In this document: positions 52,923-64,000 of the stretch, piece after piece
Layout: every line of letters begins with the position of its first letter
Position numbering within the stretch: position 1 is the first letter of the stretch
Assembly (NCBI GenBank): GCA_000499405.2
Contig: HG738137.1
Location: 17,072,581 to 17,136,580, forward strand
Source: Onchocerca volvulus
Lineage: Eukaryota > Nematoda > Chromadorea > Rhabditida > Onchocercidae
Length of the DNA: 64,000 nt
Direction: 5' to 3'
Notes under the pieces: model-generated
The model's input: only the letters and a program-made list of their open reading frames with translations
Told to the model about the DNA's origin: nothing
Databases searched by the model: none
Position numbers and translations under genes: made by a program

Positions 52923-54658
52923 CGGCTGTTAAGCATGCAAATTGTGACCCATCGTTGTCATGCAGTTCTGGTCCAATACATGTAAAATTGACTGGTACTT
53001 GTCTTTCGTTGTCGGTACAACTGCCATCTCTTTTTCTTCATTTCTTTGCTTATCTCTAGTAGTATGTTATCGGATGAAGTGTTGCTTATAATGAAGATGT
53101 TTTAACATTTTCTATGCCTTTCGATTTTCCGTTCCGGTTCACTTCACTTCCAGTGAAGCTGATTCTAAGACGATTATCATCATTAGTCTTATTGCGAGAA
53201 ATATTTGTTATTGTCGAGTTTCAAATCAATTTATTATTGAAACAAAAATACTTTAGCATTTAGATCTGGATTTCATCGCCTAGGTTAATTTTCGTTTTCC
53301 TGGGAACCCCGGTTATAAACGGTTCTCCCGATGCTATTCAGTTCCGTTTTGTGTGATTCTTTGAACTGATCCATCTTTCTTTTGTGTTGGTAAACAGTTC
53401 TACGGAATCTCCCCGCTGATAATATTCAATTCTCCTTCCTTCTTGGCCATGGCAGATTCTCCCATATTAAAACTCTACTTTTTATTCAAGTTACTTTTCC
53501 ATTTTGATCTTCTAAAAATTTTTTTTTTTTATCACAAGTCTATATTGTCTATGTTTTTTTTTTTTTCAAAAATTCATTTATTACAATAAATCGGTTTGTT
53601 AATTATCCTTATTTTTTATACTGTCCTGTTTTAATCTATTAACTGTTAAACGGGTGAGAGTTAATTTCATCTGTTAATTATCGAAACAGTTACAATCTTT
53701 AGAATTTGAAACTGTTCATAGTTTGAGAAATATAATATATCTTATTTTGATCTATGTTGGAATTGATTGTTGATTTTTGGATGAAGAAAGGCTGTCAAAC
53801 AAATCTTAGAAATCCTCATCAGAAGAAAATACTAGTTCTTGTTGAAAATATTCAGAAAATGTAGGTTGGAAGTAGTGTCGATAAATTAAAGCAGAGAAAA
53901 AATATGAGCGTGATAGTTGACGAAAGATGAAGATGGAGTGTTTATCGAGATTCATGCGAAGAGAAAAGATTCTTGTATAATTCGCATCAGAAAAGTACTG
54001 CAGTAAATTGGTGAATAAATTTGATTAGAGTCATTGTATTTCTTACGACTCCTGCCCAGTAGTTTGGTCGTTTGAAATTATGACAGATTGATTTGCTTAA
54101 TTTGGTTAGTTTTATTGTAATTATATTGATATTAACAGTTTCTTATGCCTTTAACTGATTAAGAAGGTGATGATATTTAAGATGACAGCTATGTTAAGCT
54201 TATTATTTTTGTCATTGAATTTCTGGTATGATTTCTTTATAACCATATTGACAAATAAAAAGTATTCATCCGGGATTTAATTGAAATTGAATGACATAGC
54301 AAGAATGTTAAAATAACTATAATCCGTTGATATCAAAGTTGATATAGAGCTTTCGCTCTAAACTTTAAATATTTTGGGATTTGTTAATTATATTTTTATT
54401 GTTGCTAATAATTATACTTTAACTAATTATATTATATTCAATTTGTTGAATTATATACAAAGATACGCTTCCATTAATATTAAGACAAATCTGCGATTAT
54501 CATTGTGAACACATTACAATTTAAATATGATTATAATAATGATAATGAACGTAGTGTTGTAGTGATATATTATTCTGTGTGAAGCGTGAAGCATTCAAGG
54601 ATCATTATTATTGCCCAGGTTACCGGCGGAAGAAACTTGTTGTGAAGTTAATTCTTAA

Positions 54659-56901
54659 ATGACGACATTTGAAACAAAACCATGTATGTAGTATGAATTT
54701 TATCACTTAATCAATCTATAAAAATGAAAAAAATGTAAATGTTCGTTGTTATCGACTTTAAATCTCCGAAAGTTCTTCACTGATTGCTTTGAAATTTTGA
54801 TTTCTATGTTGATATGTCTTTTTTTTTTTTTTTTTTTTTTTCATCTTTCATATCTATGACAGGTAAAAGTGAATAAGTAGAATGGATTTTTTTAACTACG
54901 CCTAATTTCTGCGTTCATTGAGAATCGGCTGCGTTTTACTTCTTAATTTTCGTCTTTTTTTTTCTTTTTTCTACAGAATTATTCATTTCATATATAATTA
55001 ATTTTTCATATCCAAAATATTTCAACATTATATGACATCAACTTGGAGCTAAAAATAAGATTAAGTATAATTTTAGCAGAAATAATATGAATATTTTCCC
55101 TTCTTCACAAATTTTAAATATATTTTTTATTTTTTAGCAATTTCTTCGCTTTCTTCCGTTCCAACGAATATTTTGCCAATTTATATTACAATTGAACCAA
55201 AACAATTAACTTTTCAAGATGATTCTGAAATGAGCAATGCTTTATTGCGTATAATGTTTGTATTTTTATGTAAAATTTACAATTAAAATGAAGAAGAAAA
55301 AGAAGAAGGAAGCAAATTAGATGAAACATAAACAATATGAACCTAAATTATTATAACAATTATATTATAATTATTCTAATTAATTGTTAAACAATTATTA
55401 AATTGTAAATAATTATTGAATTAAAAAAAAATTTGTTCATTAAATAGTTGTTGAAATTCATTTAAATATTTCCTAATTAATAAAATAAGAAACTAATTTA
55501 GAAATATTAGCCATTTACGAGTAGCATTTCGAATTCGTACTAATGCCCCAACACAATATGTCGTCATGCCATCTGCTGGTTTCTTATCTGCCAATGAAAG
55601 CGTTAATGTAAATTATATAAAAGAGATTAACTTCAATAGTTGTAGTAAACATAATTTCCTTTTACTATTATTGATTGATTGATTGATTATTTGTTTGTTT
55701 ATTTAAATAAAGATGTAATACTTTTTCATTATTTAAATTAAGGTATTAATAACAAATTTAAATATAAGACAATATCATCGACGACATCGATTCATAATTC
55801 AAGCAATGAAAGCTAAAGAAAGTGATAAAAATCGGAGGGAAATATGGGATGATTTAAAAGCTGAAAATTTGAATTTAGTTCAATGTATACGACTCTCTAC
55901 ATTGTTAGTATATTGATTAATTCTAATGATATATTTCATTTTTGTATCGAATTATCGAATGTAATTAACTATTACTTACATGAAAAATATGAAATTTGTA
56001 AGTACGTGATAAAACGTGAAGAAACATAAAATTTATAAGAAATTTCTACTTATTTTACTTCCTTGATTTATTTCGTTTTATTCGCATATTCTTTTCATTT
56101 TGAATATAATCTGAGATGAATAAATCTTCAATAATATCGTCATCTTTTATAGAAAAGTAAGCAAGAAACGATCAGAAGAATCAAGAAATGATAAATGTAA
56201 TCAATTAACAATATCTCCTAAATCTGAAACCGATAAATCAATATCAGAAATAAAATCATTGCAAGGGCAAATAATGACTGATGAAGAAATCATGAGTAAA
56301 ATCAATGAATTGAATAAACAGATTAACAATAAATTAGGTTTTTTCTCTTATTTTCTTATTTGGAATTTAAAAAAAAAAAAAAAAAAAAAAAGAAAAATGA
56401 AATACAATAAAATTTATGTTTGCTGCAATGATAGTATCGTCATAAATTTGATTAATTAAACTTATCTCATAATATCTTACTGTAATAATTTTGGATAAAT
56501 TTTTAAATAATATAAGTTTGCGAGTTTTAAATGCAGAAGAAAAACGAAAAGAATATCAAAATTTGATGCAAGCAATAAATGAGGTAAAAATGATTGAAAT
56601 CGATTTGGATCAAGCAACAATACAATGTAATGATTTGAATAAAGCAATAATTTCCGAAGAAAATGAGCAAAAAGTTAGCTCTAATTTAGTTTTATGTTAT
56701 ATGAAATTTTAATTAATATATATATTGATATATGTATATGAGTTAAGTTAAAGGAAACATTGAATTAAATGTCAGATTGCTTTATAGGATTGAAAGAAAA
56801 TTGTGCATTAAAAAATTGGAAATTAATTTTAGATTATTGAAGATAAGCTAGCAAAAATCGATGCCATTTTGAATACATTGAAGACTGAAATGAAGATTTG
56901 A
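54659..56901 (+). CDS. VAP-like MSP-domain protein with C-terminal coiled coil, no membrane anchor (7 exons, 266 aa)
   Basis: MSP/VAP domains are immunoglobulin-like folds; VAPs bind FFAT motifs at ER contact sites, while nematode MSP relatives are often cytosolic. Exons: 54659-54683, 55138-55255, 55502-55607, 55743-55903, 56153-56337, 56537-56673 and 56833-56901; phases agree. Residues about 25-125 match the domain: IYITIEPKQLTFQ, then NISHLRVAFRIRTNAPTQYV, then PSAGFLSANESVNVLITN. A charged linker follows (KKRSEESRND), then a Glu/Lys/Gln-rich helix predicted as coiled coil (INELNKQINNK, EEKRKEYQNLMQAINEV). The chain ends in TEMKI without the hydrophobic tail anchor of true VAPs. The exon 5 donor (G|GTTTTT) and exon 6 acceptor (TGCAG) are choices; CGAG at 56524 is an in-frame alternative. 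AATAAA lies at 57022-57027. Confidence 0.82.
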
Positions 56902-59900
56902 ATTATGATTTTCTCAATTTTAATTCTGATACAACGATTTAAAATATGGATCAAAGTAAATATATTTCGATATATATTTTTGTCAACTATTCAGTTATGA
57001 TTTTTCTTTCTATCAATATTTAATAAATCGGAAGCGATTAAAAGATGAGAAAAGTAAATTTGGTTAAAATTAAAATGATTAAATGTATGAAAAGCACAAA
57101 TTAGGTGAAAAAATTTTAATAGTTTGAAATTTGTTTTAAATTAATTTTAACCAAATTTATCAAAAAATCCAAAAAATATATATATTTTATACATGGTACT
57201 TTCATCATAATTTTTTTTATGAAAATTTTTTTATGGTTAGAACTTTTATACTGTACCATTGCATTATTTAATGAAAAATAAAAAAATAGCATAGAAATCA
57301 TATTATAATTAAATTTTTGCTTCTTTAATTAAATATATATATATCATATGGTAGATCAAAAAACAAAAAGTAATATTTTTTTCTTTTTTCAAATATTTCC
57401 TTTAAATGTTGTTTTGATTCAAAAAAAACTTTGTATTAAATTTCATATTTTTTCGAATCTCATTCAACAGAATTTTAATTTATGAACTAATAAAAATAAA
57501 GAGAAAGTAAGGAAAATCTATGATTATCATTTTTCGTTCAATATGATGAATTAGAATACATAAAGTGAAGTAAAATATTGATTTTTGACATATTATGATT
57601 TCAGTTTTTTTTTTTTTTTCAAAATATTTTATAAATTAAATTATCATTCCTCTCGATTTATTAGCATAGTAGCAATTTACAAATTCTCAATATAAGTGCT
57701 AGTAATGTCACATTCATGTCGATTATTGTCACAATTTAAATATGCATATTTTTGATTTGTCTCTTATCTTGATGATATGACACTTGAATGGATTAAGTGC
57801 TTTTTGAAGTGCTGATAAAGAAGATAACTGCAACTAATTAATTAGCTGTCTGCTAAATGAAGAAATACTTGAATAGAGAGCATTTGTTGAAGTGATGGGA
57901 AAAAATTGATTTTCTTTTTTTTTGTCTAAGTGAATTTTGAAATTTTAGCTAGTAAAATTAACATTAATAAAGCTAAGAATTGAACAAAAATTGCACGATA
58001 TATTTGTTTTGAGAGCGGGAAAAAGTTTCAATCATAGTTCAAAGATCAAATGTTACAATCAAAATTATACAATTGCCAAAAGGAAAAGTCTCGTCAACGT
58101 GCTGTGTGTTTGACAAAATATTCGATCAAAGAGACAAAGATAATCTCGATGTCCAAAAATAAATTCAACATTATCATATGGCATATATTGTATGGAAAGT
58201 TTTCAATCAATAAATATTTTTGAAGTTTTGCAAGCAAATTTATGCAAATAAGACAAAAACTTTAAAAAATTGAGCCTTGTGAAAGAAGAAATATGGAACA
58301 AAAAAAGAAATTGAAAGAAAAAAATGAAATTTTTTCAGTTATGGTCTTGAAAATTATAAATTGATGTGGATAAAATCAGTTATAATATGATATTTTTTCT
58401 ATTTTTTTATGTTTTAAAATTTATTAGAAAATAACATCTTTAATGAAAATTGAGAAATGTCAAATCATATCACTTTCTGTTCATGATTATTTAGTGATTG
58501 TTTCAGTTAAATTAATTTATAGCAGTTTCTAACTTAATCATTTTACTATTGAAGATAACGAAATCGTGCAAAATTTTTAATAATTTTCTAATTTTTAATT
58601 ATTTTAAATATTTTACTAAGTAATGAAAAATTTACTGAATAAATTTTAATTAAACATCAGCAAAAAAAAATGTACAAAAAAGAACCAGTAAAAGAAAATG
58701 AGATAAGTAAAACTTAATAAAAAGATACGCATCCCATCCAAGTGAAAGCGTAGAATAATTTGGAATTGACAAAAAAAAAAAAATGTAAAAAATTATTAAA
58801 AAACAAAATTATGAAAAAATTTTATAAAAAAAAATTGGAAGATAATAATTGATTATGAAAATCTGAAGATAATAATTGAATTTTATTTCTTATACTAAAT
58901 TTAATAAATGTTCCTAGATTCTCATTACTTTTTGTATGCTTTTTCCAGAAAATTTGAAGAAATACGATAATTGAAGTTGATTAAAAAGTATGCAAAAAAC
59001 TATTTCATTTTTATTAGCTTAATTAATGCCTTTTTATTTTCATTATTTTTTATTCGTCCTATTTAATACATTCACTGGCAAAAGTTAATAATTAGCATCC
59101 ATAAATTTTATATTCTGCTTTCCAACATTTTTCTATGACAAACATTAAGTTTTTATTAAAAAATATAGTAGTAATTCATTAATTATCTTCTATAATTTGA
59201 AAAATTCACATTACAGTAGTAGCGAAATTAATTTCTAAAATAAAATTAATAAAAAATGTTTAAAGTAAATTATAGTTTCGTGCAATAATTAAGATTTTTA
59301 TTTGATGTGAGCAATTATTCTTAATGATAAAATATCAAAAACCAAAATTTCTACATTTCTTTAAATATATGCAAAAAATTTTAATTTGAATTTTCAAATT
59401 AATTGAAATTATTATTTATTATAAGAATACAGAAATTATATCATTTATAAATTAATAGTATTACTTTTATTTTACAGCAAGTTAATACTAATTCTTTTTT
59501 TTGTAACAATTTCTATGAATAGCATTTTGACCGTTTCATTTCATATATATCCGTTTTTCCGAAGTCCGGAAATTGTCAGAACATTAAATGTTCCGAAATC
59601 CGGAAAATGACAAAATATTAAACGGTAACGTTATTTCGATTACTATTTTGTTAATAATGATATATTATAAATTATAAATGAATGGTTGAATCATCGGATT
59701 CAAAACTTCTACAGTATTATCATTGTCATCATTATAGAATTTGCATTCCATCAACAACAATATTATCATTATCATTATCATCAATATCATAAGCAGCAAC
59801 TTCTATTTTTCAACTTTTGCTTCAATTTCAAAGCTTTTTTTCCAGTCCTGAAATATATTCATGAAAATATTCATTCATAAATAACTCAAATAAGATTATT

Positions 59901-60680
59901 CAGAAATAATTCAAACAACGCATAAAAAACGCAAATAATTATTCGCAAATAATCCAAATTATTTAAAATTATTCAGAACAATAACTATAACTGAGTGAAT
60001 AAATTATCATACTTCATTTGTATAAATAACAAAACATTAGATATTTCAAGAAAAAAAAAAAAAAAAACGAAGAAAACACAAATAATGATTTCTTGTAAAA
60101 AACATGAATTTAAAAAATTCAAAAATGAGCAAAACGAAAAAAATAAAGTTTTCTGAAAGACGTCGCAATAAAACAATCATGTACACGTTATACAAGTTTG
60201 ATACACGTAATACACGTTTGATTTAACTTACAACATTATGTGATCTAATTCATCATCAAGTTTGTTTATTTTAAACAAAAAATATTAACTTAATGATAAA
60301 GCTTGCGTTATATTAAGAAAAATTTAAATAAATAAGTATTCTTTTGCGATATATCAAATGTATGTACAATGCTTAACAACAGACTACTGATTGATCAACT
60401 TTTCAGGCTTTTAATTAACTCCTCGATTTTGATATCCTTTTTAGCAATTAAAATTAAGAAATTATCGCGAAATATTAGCAATAGTTTGATGTAAAATTTT
60501 TCAACTCTTGATAAAAAATAATAAAAATTTACTTTCTAATAATTTTGTTGAAAAATACTATCAAATCAATAATCGATTTGATAAAATTATTTGTCATTTG
60601 GCAAAATGTTCACAAAAAAAAAAAAAAAGTTGAACAACATTTTGTAAATTAAATTTTCCATAAAAAAATAAACTTAATTT
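56902..60680. other. Intergenic region (convergent 3' ends)
   Basis: About 3.8 kb of very AT-rich spacer between the VAP-like gene (plus) and the GATA gene (minus). It contains the putative poly(A) signal at 57022, a pair of CCGGA-containing direct repeats (59557-59622) and several homopolymers. The short frame at 59686-59880 is His/Tyr-rich low complexity without support. No RNA gene or mobile element recognised. Confidence 0.55.
59557..59622. repeat. Direct repeat pair with near-palindromic TTCCGAAnTCCGGAA cores
   Basis: TTCCGAAGTCCGGAAATTGT (59557 onward) and TTCCGAAATCCGGAAAATGA (59591 onward) are two 32-bp copies spaced 34 bp. Each core is an imperfect palindrome, and both end in ATTAAA. 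Non-coding. Confidence 0.7.
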
Positions 60681-62765
60681 TCACATATAACGTGGTATTC
60701 GAACTCGTTTTCGTATTTTATTCGACATTGTTGTTGGTCGTGATCGATTATTTTTACGATAATATAAATTACATGCACTGAAAGCATTTTTTTTTTTAAA
60801 TTTTAATGAATAAAATTTATTGATAAATTAATTAGACAATAATTGTTACTGCTATTATCGATGAATTAATTATATAAAATAAGATAAAGATAAGGATGAA
60901 TGATTAGTAACAGATAGTTAATTATTCAAGTACCATTAATTGAAAAGTAAATATTGATACTTGTAGACAAATATCATATTACTAAAATTCCTTTAGAAAA
61001 AGTAAATAAAACAAATAAACAAACTTGCACTCTATAGCTCCTGTATTGCTACGACGCCATAAAGTTGTTTCCTTGGTACCACAATTTGAGCATACCGAAT
61101 TAATATGAGTACTAATTGGCTATAATAGTATTTATTTATTTTAATTGCTGTAAAATATTTCCAACTTTATGCTTAAAATAATAGCATTTAGCAAATTTCT
61201 ATGCAAATTTTCATCACATAAAGAACAAATTTATATATGATAAGATCATGTCTAATTATTATAAAAGATAACAATTGATTATCAGATATATTATTAAAAG
61301 ATTGTAAAATGTAATCGTGGATGATGAAATCATTTCTGTATTGTAATCATGAATGATAAAATCATCTCTTTATTGTAATCATGAATGATAAAACCATCTA
61401 AAAATCAATGTTGTATTTAAATTAATTTTTCAACAATAATTATTTATAACCTTTTTCTTGAAATTAATAGCAATATTCAACGGAGAATGACTATTAGTGG
61501 GAAAGAATTCTCCAAGTGATTCAGATGATTTTATTGATGAAACATTTCGATTTATCATTTCAACAGGTTGTTGTTGTATATAGGCTACCTGAAATTAAAA
61601 ATTTCCATCATTATTATAATTATTGTTAATATTACAAAATATCCTGAAATTATTTATCTTTTTAAATCATTAATTATTGATTATGTAAACTTTCTATAAT
61701 ATTGCATTGCTAAAATTAAAAAGAAAAAATCATTTAAACAAATGTGTAAAAGAAATAAAACGAAATAAAAATTTATAGTAATTAAAAATATATCTTCAGA
61801 ATGCATTCAATTTAAATTTAAATGTCGTTTTATTTATAAAATCAAAAAGAAAAACCTGGTGGATTTACGAAAACTTTTAAAATTGCAGCATTTTTTTGTA
61901 TAATCTGAATAAATTAACAATTTACACTGAAATTAGTTTCTTTGCTTTTTGCTATAGCAATTTTTTCTCAGTATGGATCAATGATAAAATTGAAACCTGT
62001 TCAGCATATGGATAGGATTGATTCTTTGAAGGTAACCATCGATGATATAATAATTCTTGACCAAAGCATTCCATTGGGCTAAAAATTAAAATTTCAAGAA
62101 AAAGAAAAAAATTTGACAAATTATTAATTAATTCTTTCTAATTAAAAATCATATGAATTAATCTTTCTAAAATATTTCATTTATTAGACTCATTAGTAAA
62201 AAATTGTTCTGATTTCAAAAATTACTTATCAAACATACTGATGATAACATGATATTGGATGATGATGATGATGATGATAGTGATGAATTTGTGATGGTTC
62301 TTCAAAGTACTGTACAACTGGTATTCGAGTCGAAGTTCGAGAAATGAATTCAGGATAGCAGATACTTCGGGTAGGTTGAAAATGTGAAGAAGATGGTTCC
62401 ATCTGATGCAGCACACGTATTGTTGGAATCGATCTATTCGATGTTTCATGTGTAGTTATAGCTAGAAATAATTAATAAATTAATATTTTAAATCAATATT
62501 CAATGAAAAAAAGTATTTATATTTTATTTCAATTTATTTTTAAAAAATTAGTTATATAAAAAAATTATTTATAATTATTTCTATTCTTTTGTTGTATTCT
62601 AAATATGATTCTATTTTTGCCTAATTATGAGAATAATTTATTATTCCTTTAACATTATATCAACAAACATTTAATAATGAAATGAATAAATTTAAATTTT
62701 AATAAAAAATTATTTCAAAGGTTTTAGTTCCTGTAGTTGTAACAGAATATTTTATAATAATCCAT

Positions 62766-62796
<31 letters not shown>

Positions 62797-63066
62797 GGAA
62801 TTAATTCATCATTTTGTATGATTGATAGCTAATTTAATGTTATAAGAACGATAATAACTGATTGGTATCGCTGCCAAAAATTGCTGTATAACTCACTTTT
62901 TTTTTTTTATTAATTAGGTATTTAATGAATAAATCAATTTTTGGTGTATTACCAGTGGAAAAATTATGATGATATTTCGAGGGATAATTGTTATTTATAT
63001 TTTGATAATTATTCATATGTGATTCTGCAGCAATAATTCCACTTGTAAATAAATTTGTGTCACAGT
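60681..63066 (-). CDS. Single-finger GATA transcription factor, ELT-3/END-like (5' end not found)
   Basis: GATA factors bind (A/T)GATA(A/G) through a C4 zinc finger; nematode members specify endoderm and epidermis. Exons (minus): 63066-62953, 62461-62239, 62078-61997, 61588-61451, 61119-61025 and 60777-60681, joined in matching phase. The first listed exon enters in phase 1, so at least one upstream exon is missing. The finger spans the last two exons: [14 protein letters not shown], then [19 protein letters not shown], giving C-X2-C-X17-C-X2-[14 protein letters not shown] with a short basic tail ([12 protein letters not shown]) resembles ELT-3/END rather than vertebrate-type GATA (CNACGLYYKLH). 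The upstream part is Tyr/His/Ser/Pro-rich, with a poly-His run encoded by the (GAT)7 repeat at 62258-62278, as expected for an activation region. The family is firm; the subgroup is a judgement. Confidence 0.88.
62258..62278. repeat. (GAT)7 trinucleotide repeat inside GATA-factor coding sequence
   Basis: Seven GAT units on the plus strand read as consecutive CAT (His) codons on the minus strand, within exon 62461-62239. Length variation would change the poly-His run. Confidence 0.9.
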
Positions 63067-64000
63067 CTAAAAAAAAAAAAAAAAATTTCTAGAAAAAGGC
63101 AAAATAATTTTAATGAATAAAATACAATCTTAAATTGTGATAAAACTTATATAAGTTTTATAAAAATAATAAAAGCAGTGAAACTTGTACGAAATGTTTT
63201 CAGCATTTTTTTTCTCTTTTTTTTTCCTTTCTTGTAATTATCAATAAAAGATTTATTTCAATTTGCGATGAATTCGAAATTTTTGATTAATCGGAAAATT
63301 AGATTCAGAAAAACTATATAAAATTTCTATTCTTTTTTTAATATAAAATATTGAGATATGAAGCAAAAATTAATTATGAATAGTTGCTTAAACTGGATTA
63401 ACTAAAATTGAATATTCATTTTTACTATGTGAATTTTGCAAGGAGATAAAATTAGAAATAAGTTAAGATATCTGTCATATACTAAATGTTTATTGGTGAT
63501 ATAAAAGTTACTACAAGTTTATCGTTTTGTATATCTTCTCTTACTGAATAATTCTGAATAATTAGATTTTAAATTTATTTTTTCTGTTAAAATGAATTTC
63601 TGATTTTATTTTGCAATTAATTTAGTTTGATAGATGTATTCAATGCAATCATGATATGATTGGAATAGCTTGTCAGATGCTTGAAGTGAAATTTTAGAAT
63701 TCTAGCGCTAGAATCTTGACGTAGATTCTAGAAGTTAGTCAAACATATTTCGAACAAGCAAGATATAAGAGAAACAATTAGATAGTAGAAGATGGATAAA
63801 ATGAAAAGAAAATGAAACTTTTTCATCAAAAATCATTATTATCTTTTTATGACTTATCAAATTCTTGATTTAAAATTTCAAATAGTTTTTCGATTTAAAT
63901 TCTGAATTAAATTTCAGAATTAAGTAATTTTCAAACTTACTAGTCTAAATTTCACATAATTTCGTAGCTTGAATTCTATGCACATATAAGTGCTAAGTAA
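63067..64000. other. Upstream intron or 5' flank of the GATA gene
   Basis: No further exon could be recognised. The open reading phase at 63066 means this stretch is probably intronic, with the start codon beyond the right edge or in a very small exon. It contains poly-A/T runs and a 16-bp perfect palindrome at 63699-63714. Confidence 0.5.
63699..63714. repeat. 16-bp perfect palindrome
   Basis: ATTCTAGCGCTAGAAT is self-complementary. A related ATTCTAGAA occurs just downstream (about 63724-63732). It may be a protein-binding palindrome in the GATA gene's upstream sequence. Confidence 0.6.

Larger units (their letters stand above)
51744..54658. other. Argonaute 3' flank and spacer
   Basis: About 2.9 kb after the Argonaute stop, less AT-rich than most spacers here, so a long 3' UTR is plausible. 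It holds a 40-base T-run (51918-51957), a structured GC-richer block (52725-52820), a perfect 14-bp palindromic hairpin (52892-52922) and further poly-T runs near 53521, 53556 and 54822. No coding region recognised. The end of the transcript cannot be placed. Confidence 0.55.

Noticed and set aside
59686..59880. His/Tyr-rich 64-codon frame
   Set aside because: Low complexity from a CAT/TAT-rich stretch. No exon partner and no similarity to the GATA gene beyond composition.

Overview
The window looks like nuclear DNA of a parasitic nematode, most likely a filarial worm; the species cannot be fixed from sequence alone. It is very AT-rich, with long A/T runs and many short phase-matched introns ending in nematode-type (T)TTCAG. 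Acceptor-like sites just upstream of several start codons suggest spliced-leader trans-splicing. No prokaryotic features, rRNA, tRNA, CRISPR array or intact autonomous transposon were recognised. Gene models below were built by hand by joining exons across phase-compatible splice sites and comparing the translations with known families.

Layout, left to right. (1) Two tandem minus-strand SLC19 (reduced folate/thiamine carrier) paralogues: the first (1-364) runs off the left edge, the second (3192-9684) is complete with nine exons and one GC-AG intron. (2) Head-to-head with it, a plus-strand importin-alpha-like armadillo protein (11021-15546) whose visible model lacks the importin-beta-binding domain. 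(3) A plus-strand secreted PAN/apple + thrombospondin-1 protein (16414-23403) with a large Gln/Glu/Tyr-rich repeat array containing a recent 492-bp duplication; its second intron carries a long inverted repeat. (4) A minus-strand secreted cysteine-rich (lustrin-type) protein of 19 exons (27986-36637). (5) Minus-strand TRAPPC1/BET5 (38196-39113). (6) Plus-strand microRNA-class Argonaute, ALG-1/ALG-2 type, 19 exons (44745-51743) with an intact catalytic tetrad. (7) A plus-strand VAP-like MSP-domain protein (54659-56901). (8) A minus-strand single-finger GATA factor resembling nematode ELT-3/END proteins (60681-63066), with its 5' end not found.

The neighbours are unrelated in function: transport, nuclear import, extracellular matrix or secretion, vesicle tethering, small-RNA silencing, membrane contact and transcription. 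This is ordinary eukaryotic gene order rather than an operon. The most unusual items are the PAN/TSP1 repeat protein with its duplication ending exactly at a splice donor, the intronic foldback element at 18186-18499, the IBB-less importin alpha, and the palindromic structures downstream of the Argonaute gene.
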